Both the position numbers and the translations under genes were made by a program. From contig CAZLYK010000047.1 in assembly GCA_964563495.1 (NCBI GenBank), positions 1 through 36,634 on the forward strand: a DNA stretch of 36,634 nucleotides, written 5' to 3'. The DNA is from CAZLYK01 sp964563495. Its GTDB lineage: Bacteria > Acidobacteriota > Blastocatellia > RBC074. The notes under the pieces are model-generated. The model was not told the origin of the DNA. It searched no databases and saw only the letters and a list, made by a program, of their open reading frames with translations. Positions 27,861 through 35,841 of this stretch are shown in pieces (position 1 is the first letter of the stretch; the number at the start of each line of letters is the position of its first letter).

Positions 27861-28360
27861 TACTCTCTCCCTTCGATCCGCGCTTTAAGATGCTTGGCGC
27901 AGGCTTCCGAAGAACTCTGTTTTCCCTTGTAAGAGTTGGTCTTGTTTACATTGTAGCCCCAGACGGCGACGCCGGTCTTGAGGTTCGTCATGACAATGCT
28001 GGCCTGCTCGTTGCTCTGTTGCGATCCAAGTAAGAGCATCTTCGCCCAACCCGCCTGAACCGATTCAGAGACCCCGGTGATCTCATAATCGGCCTTCTCC
28101 GGGCTGTTGACCACTACGATTGGAGTCTCTTTCTTGACGATGGCTGCGACCAGGAATGATTCATAGCCGTTCAAGGGCGCAATGTAGACCCTTGATCCGG
28201 CGGGTATCTTCTCTTTACTCAATTCAGCCGGCGGAGCCTTGTCCATTACTGCGCCGGGTTTGGCTTCCTGCTGCTCCGGGGAAGACGGTTTGGTTTGCGC
28301 GAACGCGCCTGTTACAAAGATTGCCAAAAGCAAAAGAAGGCACGAGCCATGGCGGAACAT
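27860..28360 (-). CDS. Small secreted protein of unknown function, paralogue 2
   Basis: 166 residues. Signal peptide MFRHGSCLLLLLAIFVTGAFA, then a Pro/Glu/Lys-rich stretch (about 25-50) absent from paralogue 1, then the shared domain: SRVYIAPLNGYESFLVAAI, KADYEITGVSESVQAG, EQASIVMTNLKTGVAVWGYNV and SSEACAKHLKARIE. A strong GGAGGAA Shine-Dalgarno precedes ATG. It is the first gene of this pair; no sigma-54 promoter was found upstream, so it is not obviously in the P1/P2 regulon. Function unknown. Confidence 0.84.
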   Translation of the reverse strand: MFRHGSCLLLLLAIFVTGAFAQTKPSSPEQQEAKPGAVMDKAPPAELSKEKIPAGSRVYIAPLNGYESFLVAAIVKKETPIVVVNSPEKADYEITGVSESVQAGWAKMLLLGSQQSNEQASIVMTNLKTGVAVWGYNVNKTNSYKGKQSSSEACAKHLKARIEGRE

Positions 28361-28455
28361 AAAGTGATTCCTCCTTACCTGATTGTTGGGAAAGCGTACT
28401 TGGGTCGAGACTAAAATAGGACGACCGGCTGATTGACGTCAGATACCATTCACTC

Positions 28456-28476
28456 GCCGCGTCCGAGAAACGCGGC
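28456..28476. terminator. GC hairpin downstream of the DDAH-like gene
   Basis: Perfect inverted repeat GCCGCGT-CCGAGAA-ACGCGGC with 7-bp arms in the 190-bp gap 28361-28550, downstream of the DDAH-like gene on the minus strand. There is no following U-run, so a terminator or REP-type role is only moderately supported. Confidence 0.4.
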
Positions 28477-28550
28477 GCCTGGCAAAAGGAGAAGCTACAA
28501 TATTCCCAGCCAGACACTTTTTCAAGAAAAACCCGGCAAAAACAACAGGT

Positions 28551-29318
28551 TCAATCGCTGTTAAAGATCAGGCTCAGGCATGTCAATCCAGCCTCGGCTT
28601 TCTGCAACTCTCCAATCTCGATCGTTTGAACATCGAATCCTTTTTTATCCAGCAGTTCTTGCGTCACGGGGAAACCCAGCGGTATGAGCAGCGTCTCTCC
28701 GATTTTCAGTGTATTGGCAGACCATGGCTCATCCACCGGCACGTCAAGAATTACAAAATCGGAAAACTTACTCGGATCGAACCATTCACGGTTGGCCAGG
28801 ATCGAGCCGTCTCCCAGATAGGTGCAGGCGGTTTTAAGGTGGAGGCATCCGTCGACCTCGACCGGTTCGACACGGTAATCGAAAGGCGCGACGATTCTGT
28901 TCAATTGTTGAATGCCGTCCTGGTTGGTGCGCGAGGTCAGCCCGACGAATAGCGTTCGGTCGATCCGCAATACGTCTCCGCCTTCGAGAGTACCCGGGGG
29001 CCTGATCAAGTCCAGCCGGCGATAGATCGCCAGCGCATCCGCCACGGAGACGGTCTCCGCGCGCCTGCTCGTCGCACCCGGCCGGGTGATCACCGCAATC
29101 TCGTCGAGAATGACTGCCGTATCCTCGACGAAGACTGCATCGGCCATCCCAGGATGAGATGGGAGATAGCTGACCTTTAATCCGAGGTCGCACAGTCGAT
29201 TTCGATAATTCAGGTGTTGTCCAATCGCCAGCCCGAGGTTGATCGGCGATCGTTCAAGATAGGTCAACTGGCAATCGGCGAGCAGGGGACTTACTTCGCG
29301 AATCAGCGCATTGAGCAT
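28551..29318 (-). CDS. Dimethylarginine dimethylaminohydrolase-like (DDAH / amidinotransferase fold)
   Basis: Cysteine hydrolase of the guanidino-modifying superfamily; DDAH converts methylarginines to citrulline and methylamines. From ATG 29318 (255 residues) the catalytic set is in place: Glu112 in LEGGDVL, His160 in GCLHLKT and Cys247 in AGLTCLSL, matching the spacing of Pseudomonas DDAH (114, 162, 249). The substrate-site phrase VFVEDTAVI is also present. An in-frame TTG at 29339 would translate part of a repeat remnant and is disfavoured. It starts 7 bp after the stop of the upstream secreted-protein gene, so they probably form an operon. The physiological substrate is unproven. Confidence 0.9.
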   Translation of the reverse strand: MLNALIREVSPLLADCQLTYLERSPINLGLAIGQHLNYRNRLCDLGLKVSYLPSHPGMADAVFVEDTAVILDEIAVITRPGATSRRAETVSVADALAIYRRLDLIRPPGTLEGGDVLRIDRTLFVGLTSRTNQDGIQQLNRIVAPFDYRVEPVEVDGCLHLKTACTYLGDGSILANREWFDPSKFSDFVILDVPVDEPWSANTLKIGETLLIPLGFPVTQELLDKKGFDVQTIEIGELQKAEAGLTCLSLIFNSD

Positions 29319-29331
29319 ATCCCGTCTATTT
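29319..29331 (-). repeat. AATAGACAGG repeat, copy H (remnant)
   Basis: Minus strand AAATAGACGGGAT, one base different from the family lead AAATAGACAGGAT. It supplies the TAG stop of the upstream gene and ends at the ATG of the DDAH-like gene. No second arm. Confidence 0.55.
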
Positions 29332-30645
29332 CTTCTCAATTTCCATGATCACCCCGTAGGGAAGTGTGATCGGATCGATTTTGAATGGAAGAGACTCACC
29401 GGGCTGGAAATTCCGATTGAGCATAAAGACCTTGTTGACCGACTTCAAATTGCATTGCGCCTTGACGGCTTTGCTGATCTCCTCGCTCGATCTGGGGTTA
29501 CCGGTCAACTCACATCGCGCTGAGAGCCGCTCGATCCGGTCGATTGTCGTTCCCGGAGGCAGTTGAATCGTCGTTCTGAAGTAACCGCTGCGATCGATTC
29601 GGTATGAGCCTATGCCCAGGTTCGAGGAATACCAAAGGGGATCGCCCTTGAGCTTGACGGCGAAACTGATGACGCCGCCGTTTTGCTGCTCAGAGTTGGC
29701 GTCGAGATAGAGATAACTGCGCAGATCGGCGATCCGCGGGCCGAGCGATCGCTCGGTCACGATCTTGCCTTCGCGGATCATCTCCTCCGCCATGACGCGA
29801 TAAGTCCACGGGTGACGATCCATGATCTCTTCGCGCGATGAACTGTTCAGATCGACCGCGACCGGGGAGAGGGCAAATCTCACCTCAGACCGCTTCTTAT
29901 CCGCGAAGTTGTTATTGTCGGAACCGACGATGAGGAGCGGGTGGTCGGCTTCGCGTTTGCCGCGGAAGACCTTGGTTTCGTGTTTGACGCCCTGGTAGAT
30001 CGACTTGACGACCCGGCCGCCCGGATCCAGGTGGGTCTCGATCACCCACTCAATATCGGTTGTGCGGCCCCATCGCGACATGAGCGCGCTCGTCTGCGTC
30101 CCCCCGTCTTCGTTACTGAAGATGACGGTATAGCGGAGGATCTTCGTCTCTCCTTTGTTCTCAGTCTCGCAGTACATGAGCAACGGGATATCGCTGAAAT
30201 GACCAATGGTGTTGGGTCGGGCATATAGCACCGGCGCGTGCGCGACGAGCTCAAACTCCGGGCTCCCGCGCTCGATCAACGAAATCCCGGCTCGGCTGAT
30301 TTCGATGGTAGAGGCCTGAGCTGCCGATTGTTTACGGTTGAACTCGACTCTCAGAGTATGTTCGCCGGGCGCGACTCTGCCCAATGACAACCGGTATCCG
30401 AAGCTCTCCCCGCCGGCAAAGAGAATCAGATCCTGGTGATAACGATTGTCCAGGTAGATTGTCGCGGTTGCCGCTTCCCGGCCTTTTTCCACCCAACTCG
30501 TTTCGGGCGCCGTTGCGATCAGCTCGACCAGGGCTTCCGATTCTTTGGGGACGTCGAATCTCTTTTCAATCAGCGTCTGGGCCCGAGCCGGGGTAAGCAG
30601 GAACGCCGCACCAAGCAGGACAGTGATAATTTTCGGTAGATTCAT
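29326..30645 (-). CDS. Secreted protein of unknown function
   Basis: About 439 residues starting at ATG 30645, which directly opens a signal peptide (MNLPKIITVLLGAAFLLTPARA); the in-frame ATG 30669 would add eight residues before it. The mature protein looks all-beta in its first part (ATIYLDNRYHQDLILFAGGE, GEHTLRVEFNRKQSA), with a middle region LRYTVIFSNEDGGTQTSALMSRWGRTTDIEW and a C-terminal GYFRTTIQLPPGTTIDRIERLSARCEL. No catalytic motif was recognised. Stop TAG lies in repeat remnant H. The neighbours (DDAH-like, PQQ propeller) do not reveal a pathway. Confidence 0.8.
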   Translation of the reverse strand: MNLPKIITVLLGAAFLLTPARAQTLIEKRFDVPKESEALVELIATAPETSWVEKGREAATATIYLDNRYHQDLILFAGGESFGYRLSLGRVAPGEHTLRVEFNRKQSAAQASTIEISRAGISLIERGSPEFELVAHAPVLYARPNTIGHFSDIPLLMYCETENKGETKILRYTVIFSNEDGGTQTSALMSRWGRTTDIEWVIETHLDPGGRVVKSIYQGVKHETKVFRGKREADHPLLIVGSDNNNFADKKRSEVRFALSPVAVDLNSSSREEIMDRHPWTYRVMAEEMIREGKIVTERSLGPRIADLRSYLYLDANSEQQNGGVISFAVKLKGDPLWYSSNLGIGSYRIDRSGYFRTTIQLPPGTTIDRIERLSARCELTGNPRSSEEISKAVKAQCNLKSVNKVFMLNRNFQPGESLPFKIDPITLPYGVIMEIEKK

Positions 30646-30732
30646 CTTTAATCCGGTGAAATCCCTCATGTCGGGACACTGATGGCGCTGGGGAAATCAG
30701 CCGGGAAATTTAACCGCCAAATGGCGTTTCCA

Positions 30733-32055
30733 TTATTTGCCGATACAGAAAAGCGTATTTTGACCGCGCAGGAAAAGCTCTCCCTCGACCACCACGGGGG
30801 AGGCGATGAAGAACTGATCGGCCAGCGTATTGGTGGTCAGGACTTCGAATTTCTCACCCATCCTGACGATGGTCACGACGCCGCTTTCGCTGGCCAGATA
30901 GAGCTTTCCGTCAGCGCCTACGGGCGAAGCCTTGAAGCTGTCCGGCTGAGTCAGACGCTGCTGTTGATAGTAGGGCTTGCCGGTCAGTGCATCGAAGCAG
31001 CTGAGCAGGCCATTATCGGTCAGAGTATATAATTTGTTTTCATGGAGCACGGGCGAGGGAGTGTAAGACATTCCCCGGGTTTGGCTCCAGGCGATCGCAT
31101 CGGTGTTGCTCAGGTCTCCCTCTTTGCCGAGTCGAATCGCCATGAGCTTGGGGTCGCGAAAACCGCTCATGGCGTAGACCATGTCGTTTTGCGAGACCGG
31201 AGCCGGGATGACGTTCAGGCCAAGCCCGGCGCATTCCCAGATCAGCTTGCCGTCGTCCGGCTGATAGGACCGGACTTTGGCGGTCGCGCTGACGACAATC
31301 TGCTTGCGGCCCTGATAATCGATCACCAGCGGGTTGGACCAGGTGCTGATTTCTTCGCGCTTGACTCGCCAGAGCTGATTGCCGTTCCGTTTGTCGAGCA
31401 CGGCCATGAATGAATTGGCCTCCTGATCGAAATTGAGGATCAGCTGGTTGTCGTTGAGCACCGGGGCTACGCCTTCACCGAACTGATTGCGCATCTGCAT
31501 CTTCACGCCGAGGTCTTTTTCCCAGATCAACTTGCCGTTGAAATCGTAGCAGTATATGCCGCGCGAACCGAACGAGACGTAAAGGTACCGGCCGTCGGTG
31601 ACCGGAGAATTCGAGGCAAAGCTGCCGTAAGTCCGGTGGTAACCCTCGTGCGGAGTCGCGGTTTTGGCAGCCCGTTCCCACAACACCTTTCCGGTTTTGC
31701 GATCCAGGCAGAGGACCGTGAATCTTTGCTCTTCACCCGCGCCGAAACCGCCGTTGGGATGGACTCCCTCGCGACCGAGTGGTTGAACTTTGCCGGTCGG
31801 AACCGCCGTGGTCAGGAATATTCGCTCGCCCCAGATCACCGGAGTGGAGAAGCCCCGCCCGGGGACGGCCGTTTTCCATTTGATGTTCTTGTTGTCACCC
31901 CATTCGGTCGGAGCGCTTCCGCGCGCCATGCCGTTGAAGAACGGCCCACGCCATTGCGGCCAGTGATCGACCGTGGCCGATGAAACCGCCGGCGAACCGG
32001 GGTTGATCCAAGACAGAAGCGAGAGCAAAAAGATAATCGTGACCAGGCTTTTCAA
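30733..32055 (-). CDS. Exported PQQ-like beta-propeller protein (BamB-like repeats)
   Basis: From TTG 32055 the protein has 440 residues. This start is chosen because GGAGGT lies 5 bp upstream and the resulting N-terminus is a signal peptide (KSLVTIIFLLSLLSWI). The longer frame to 32163 adds 36 residues with no support. Mature part: DHWPQWRGPFFNGMA, then propeller blades of the type VLCLDRKTGKVLWER, YCYDFNGKLIWEKDLG, VLDKRNGNQLWRVKREE, LSCFDALTGKPYY and KLYLASESGVVTIVRMG. Such propellers occur in secreted quinoprotein-like and assembly-factor families; no PQQ dehydrogenase catalytic set was seen, so a binding or scaffolding role is more likely. Confidence 0.88.
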   Translation of the reverse strand: MKSLVTIIFLLSLLSWINPGSPAVSSATVDHWPQWRGPFFNGMARGSAPTEWGDNKNIKWKTAVPGRGFSTPVIWGERIFLTTAVPTGKVQPLGREGVHPNGGFGAGEEQRFTVLCLDRKTGKVLWERAAKTATPHEGYHRTYGSFASNSPVTDGRYLYVSFGSRGIYCYDFNGKLIWEKDLGVKMQMRNQFGEGVAPVLNDNQLILNFDQEANSFMAVLDKRNGNQLWRVKREEISTWSNPLVIDYQGRKQIVVSATAKVRSYQPDDGKLIWECAGLGLNVIPAPVSQNDMVYAMSGFRDPKLMAIRLGKEGDLSNTDAIAWSQTRGMSYTPSPVLHENKLYTLTDNGLLSCFDALTGKPYYQQQRLTQPDSFKASPVGADGKLYLASESGVVTIVRMGEKFEVLTTNTLADQFFIASPVVVEGELFLRGQNTLFCIGK

Positions 32056-32186
32056 TCGTGACCTCCGTAGTAAAAAGGTGTTAGAGGTTAGATGCTGGAT
32101 GCCGAGAGCAAACTTTTCTCCCGGCGCCCATGACCTATCGACTCCAAGAAAATGTCTTTCCAATTCTTAGCCTCCAGGCGTTTGCC

Positions 32187-32596
32187 GCCGGGAGCGCGGG
32201 CGTCCCGCCCGCATGTGGTTGAAACAGGCAGCTTCAGCTTCAGAAGACATGCGGGCGTCCCGCCCGCATGTGGTTGAAACAGGCAGCTTCAGCTTCAGAA
32301 GACATGCGGGCGTCCNNNNNNNNNNNNNNNNNNNNNNNNNNNNNNNNNNNNNNNNNNNNNNNNNNNNNNNNNNNNNNNNNNNNNNNNNNNNNNNNNNNNN
32401 NNNNNNNNNNNNNNNCGCCCGCATGTGGTTGAAACAGGCAGCTTCAGCTTCAGAAGACATGCGGGCGTCCCGCCCGCATGTGGTTGAAACAGGCAGCTTC
32501 AGCTTCAGAAGACATGCGGGCGTCCCGCCCGCATGTGGTTGAAACAGGCAGCTTCAGCTTCAGAAGACATGCGGGCGGGACGCCCGCGCTCCCGGC
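32187..32596. repeat. 55-bp tandem repeat array bracketed by 30-bp inverted repeats
   Basis: Identical 55-bp units at 32196-32250, 32251-32305, 32306-(gap), (gap)-32460, 32461-32515 and 32516-32570. Each has the hairpin GCGGGCG-TCC-CGCCCGC followed by a conserved 38-bp filler. The ends 32187-32216 and 32567-32596 are perfect 30-nt reverse complements, so the final hairpin is inverted. The array occupies most of the 571-bp gap between the E1 and propeller genes. No spacer variation, so not CRISPR. Confidence 0.93.
32316..32415. other. Assembly gap of 100 N inside the 55-bp array
   Basis: Exactly 100 N flanked by the same 55-bp repeat in register. The true number of units is unknown; at least five are implied by the flanks. 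Confidence 0.95.
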
Positions 32597-32626
32597 AGCA
32601 GTCTTATAGTTTTCCCAGATGGCATT

Positions 32627-34870
32627 TCACAATAACCGTTTCGCGGCTTCGACAATTTGTCCCTCTGAAATGAGCACCAGATTGGCGGCTGCGCCGAGCG
32701 GTACATAGGTATCGATCGAGCGAACCGATCGGATCGGCCCGCGAAATCCCTCTTCAACCAGCGCTGCGATCACGGCGTCGGCAATCCCTCCGCCCGTGGC
32801 TCGACATTCATCGGCCATGACCACGCGCCCGCATTCGGCGGCGTGCTGTTGAATCTCTGCCAGCGGCAATGGGTTGAGCCAGCGCAGATCCATGACCCGC
32901 GCCGAGATTCCGAAATTTTCCTTCAAAGTGCGCGCGGCCCGCAGCGAAAGCCTCAGCCCATTGGCATAGCTGATGATCAGCAGATCCCCGGCGTCGGCGT
33001 GGTAGACGCCGACTTCGCCCGGCAAGAGCATGGCGTCGGCCTCAGCCGGCGGGGGGTAGTCGAAGAGCCATTTGCCGTCGCCGTCTTCGTATAGATCTTT
33101 CTCGTGATAGAGCGCGATCGGTTCGAGGAAGAACGCGACCCGTCCACAGGCTCTGGCAGAGGCCACCAGCCCGCGCAGCATCCTCGCCGCATCGTCACCT
33201 CGCGATGGCGTCGCCAGCAGCAATCCCGGAATGTCGCGCAGCGCCCCGATCGAATTGTCGTTGTGAAAATGGCCGCCAAAGCCTTTTTGATAAGCCAGCC
33301 CCTGGACGCGTATCACCATCGGGTTGGTAAACAGCCCGGAAGAGAAGAATGAGAGCGAGCAGGCTTCACCGCGAATCTGGTCGATCGCGTTGTGAAGATA
33401 GGCCAGATATTGAATTTCAGGGATCGGCAGCAGCCCGGCCATGCCCGCGCCTTGCGCTGTCCCGAGGATCGTCGTTTCGTCGAGCAGGGTATCGAAAACG
33501 CGGGCGATCGAGAATTTCTTCTGCAGACCCGCGGTCACGTAATAGACGCCGCCTTTTTTGCCTACATCCTCGCCGAAGACGATGACCTCAGGAAAGCGGA
33601 GCATCTCATCGGCGAGCGCCGAGTTGAGGTGGCCAGCCATGGTCCGTTTGGTCGGTGTGATGGTTTGCTCGGGAAGCGCTTGCTCAAAAAGCTTCGCGCG
33701 CGCACCGGGTGCGGCCTGGATATCCGCGATCGCGCGGATCGCCGCTTCGTCATAAGGCGCGAGCGGGGCGATGATTTCGGCCACCGTCGTTAACTTCGGA
33801 CGGAGAATAGCCTTTTCCATGGCTTGCTCGATCCGCGATTGGAGGTTGCGGACCATGACCTGTAGCTCGGCCGGGTGAGCCGCCCCGGATTCGATCAGCC
33901 GCCCGGCGTTGATCAGCAGCGGATCCTTCGCTTCAGCGACCTCGATCTCCTGGATCGCGCGGTAGGTCGTTTCGACATCGGTGCCCGCGTGTCCCCACAA
34001 TCGCGTGCAATGGAGGTGCAGAAAGACCGGAGCGCGCATATGACGGCAGGTCTTGATTGCCTCCTCGACGACATCCCAGATCTCATCCATCTCGCCCTCG
34101 GCCTCGAAATATTTGAGGTGCGGCCGATTGCTGAATGAATCGCGAATCCAGTTCCGCGGAGTCTCGACCGAAATGCCGATCCCGTTATCTTCGCAGAGGA
34201 ACAGAACCGGTGCCGGTCCCCCTCGTCGCACGGTGTAACAGGCGGCGTTGATCCCGGCAAGCGCCGTGGCGTGATTGGCGGAAGCATCACCGAAAGAGCA
34301 GCAAACGATCGAATCGTCGCTCAGTTCGGGACTCTGGCCGATGCGCTTCGCCTGCCTCAGGGCGAAGGCGAGCCCGGAAGCTTTGGGCAGGTGCGAAGCG
34401 ATTGTGCTCGTCTGTGGCGGAACCCAGAGCGGGCGGCTCCCCCAGACTTTGTGGCGACCCTCAGAGATCGGATCATCTTTCGAAGCACAGAAAGAAAGCA
34501 GTGTGTCGAAGATCGGATCAACACTCGGATCCTTTCGCGACCGCGCCATCATGAGGCCGCCGGCGCGGTAATGTAGAAAGCACGGATCATCCAACCGGAG
34601 CAGGGCTCCGACGATCGCGTTGTTTTCATGACCGGCGCTCGCGATCGTGTAGAAGCCCTGGTTGCGCTTCTTGAGCTCGCGCGCCGCGACATCCAGGAGA
34701 CGGCTGGTCACCTGGTCTGCGAAGACCTCGAGAGCCTGTTGGACAGTCAGACTGGTCTCCGGCCCCAGACGATCGGCCTTAGCCAGTTGCCTCCCACTCG
34801 GTTTCGAGCCGGCCAGTAGCTTCTCGAATTTTGATTGAACTATCTCTACGCGGGTTATCGGAGTCGCCAT
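32627..34870 (-). CDS. Fused alpha-beta 2-oxoacid dehydrogenase E1 (branched-chain/acetoin type)
   Basis: Thiamine-diphosphate E1 of a 2-oxoacid dehydrogenase complex with both subunits in one chain, 747 residues from ATG 34870. The alpha half (about 1-400) carries the ThDP motif GDASANHATALAG (194 onward) closing at LCEDNGIGIS with Asn229, and SAGHENNAIVG and HYRAGG. The beta half (about 430-747) begins TMAGHLNSALADEML, has FGEDVGKKGGVY, RVFDTLLDETTILGTAQGAGM and IDTYVPLGAAANLVLI. ATG 34870 is preferred: starting at 34969 would translate repeat copy I (KIIDKLDKIFSG). E2 and E3 genes are not in the window, so the exact substrate (branched-chain keto acids, acetoin or pyruvate) is unresolved. 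Confidence 0.92.
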   Translation of the reverse strand: MATPITRVEIVQSKFEKLLAGSKPSGRQLAKADRLGPETSLTVQQALEVFADQVTSRLLDVAARELKKRNQGFYTIASAGHENNAIVGALLRLDDPCFLHYRAGGLMMARSRKDPSVDPIFDTLLSFCASKDDPISEGRHKVWGSRPLWVPPQTSTIASHLPKASGLAFALRQAKRIGQSPELSDDSIVCCSFGDASANHATALAGINAACYTVRRGGPAPVLFLCEDNGIGISVETPRNWIRDSFSNRPHLKYFEAEGEMDEIWDVVEEAIKTCRHMRAPVFLHLHCTRLWGHAGTDVETTYRAIQEIEVAEAKDPLLINAGRLIESGAAHPAELQVMVRNLQSRIEQAMEKAILRPKLTTVAEIIAPLAPYDEAAIRAIADIQAAPGARAKLFEQALPEQTITPTKRTMAGHLNSALADEMLRFPEVIVFGEDVGKKGGVYYVTAGLQKKFSIARVFDTLLDETTILGTAQGAGMAGLLPIPEIQYLAYLHNAIDQIRGEACSLSFFSSGLFTNPMVIRVQGLAYQKGFGGHFHNDNSIGALRDIPGLLLATPSRGDDAARMLRGLVASARACGRVAFFLEPIALYHEKDLYEDGDGKWLFDYPPPAEADAMLLPGEVGVYHADAGDLLIISYANGLRLSLRAARTLKENFGISARVMDLRWLNPLPLAEIQQHAAECGRVVMADECRATGGGIADAVIAALVEEGFRGPIRSVRSIDTYVPLGAAANLVLISEGQIVEAAKRLL

Positions 34871-34910
34871 CTTGTCAGATCCTGAAAAAATCTTGTCGAG
34901 CTTGTCTATT
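34871..34910 (-). repeat. AATAGACAGG repeat, copy I (single arm, at a 5' end)
   Basis: On the minus strand it reads AATA, GACAAGCTC, GACAAGATTTTTT, CAGGATCT, GACAAG and then the ATG of the E1 gene. Module spacing matches copies B, E and F. It is the only copy at a gene start; its CAGGAT may serve as a weak ribosome-binding sequence. The rest of the 288-bp gap to aat shows no recognisable feature. Confidence 0.7.
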
Positions 34911-35158
34911 ATTTTGATCTCTTCAAACTGATTGAAGACCCGGTTGGAAGGGTCGAGGATCGTCAGCATTGCGAGGCATCGAATTTTCCTTTTTGACCTG
35001 TGATTCTTTATTGGATTTTGTTACGAAGCGCAGAGCCCGCGGAAAGATAACACGGCGAGGATAAAAAGGCGAAGTTATCGCGCTCCGTCGCCCCGTCTGG
35101 CTTAAGCGATTAACCCCCTCCTTTGCCTGCTCGTTGGCGAGCGTGTTAATGTGCGGTT

Positions 35159-35782
35159 ATGAAAAGTCGGAAAACAGCCTCGCCACCGGCTATTACTCCG
35201 GAACAGGTAATCGCGGGTTACCAACAGGGTTTCTTTCCCATGTCGCGTGGGCGATACGGAAAGATCGAGTGGTTTATGGCCGAACCACGGACGATCATCC
35301 CACTCGATCATCGGTTCAAGGTCCGTCGATCTTTGCGTCAGGCCATGCGGAAGCTGAACTATCAGATCAGGATCAATTCGAATTTCGCCGGGGTGATCAA
35401 CGCCTGCGCCCGGCACAGCCAGGTCGACGCCGAGGAGGTCTGGCTGAGCGAAGAGATGATTGCACTCTACCAGGAACTGCATCGTCGCGGGATTGGCCAT
35501 TCCGTCGAGGTCTGGACCGAATCAGGTCTGGTCGGAGGTTTATACGGGGTGGCATTGAAAGCCGCTTTCTTTGGCGAGTCTATGTTCAGCCTCGTCCCGT
35601 CGGCTTCGCAGATCGCCCTCGTCGCACTGGTTGAAAGATTGCGCGAGCGAAGGTATCGTTTATTGGACGCACAAATGAGAACCACGCACATCGGCTACTT
35701 CGGCGCTATAGATTTGACGCACGACGAGTATCTCGGACTGTTGGCCGAAGCCATGCTGTATGACTGCAAATTTGTCGATTGA
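35159..35782 (+). CDS. aat: Leucyl/phenylalanyl-tRNA--protein transferase
   Basis: Adds Leu or Phe from charged tRNA to proteins with N-terminal Arg or Lys, marking them for ClpS/ClpAP degradation; cytoplasmic. 207 residues, near the usual 200-240. Family segments seen: AGYQQGFFPMSRG, EWFMAEPRTIIPLDH, YQIRINSNFAGVINACA, GIGHSVEVWTESGLVGGLYGVA, FFGESMFSLVPSASQIALVAL and LLDAQMRTTHIGYFGAIDL. ATG 35159 is used; a clear Shine-Dalgarno is not visible. Divergent from the E1 gene. Confidence 0.95.
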   Translation: MKSRKTASPPAITPEQVIAGYQQGFFPMSRGRYGKIEWFMAEPRTIIPLDHRFKVRRSLRQAMRKLNYQIRINSNFAGVINACARHSQVDAEEVWLSEEMIALYQELHRRGIGHSVEVWTESGLVGGLYGVALKAAFFGESMFSLVPSASQIALVALVERLRERRYRLLDAQMRTTHIGYFGAIDLTHDEYLGLLAEAMLYDCKFVD

Positions 35783-35841
35783 CCAAGGTCGATAGATAAA
35801 ACGAGTTGCCCATCCGGGACGCACGATTGGAGGACAAATTC

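Noticed and set aside
28480..28495. TGGCAAAAGGAGAAGC as a sigma-54 promoter
   Set aside because: GG-to-GC spacing is 11 instead of 10 and no plus-strand gene follows.
32056..32163. N-terminal extension of the PQQ-like propeller
   Set aside because: TTG 32055 has a good Shine-Dalgarno and opens a signal peptide; the extension lacks both.
32167..32542. Open frames on both strands across the 55-bp array
   Set aside because: They arise from a period that keeps the frame open by GC content, cross the N gap and have no start signal or protein-like composition beyond the repeat.
32196..32570. Possible CRISPR array (regular repeats with GTTGAAAC-like sequence)
   Set aside because: The entire 55-bp period is identical from unit to unit; there are no variable spacers, and no cas genes are nearby.
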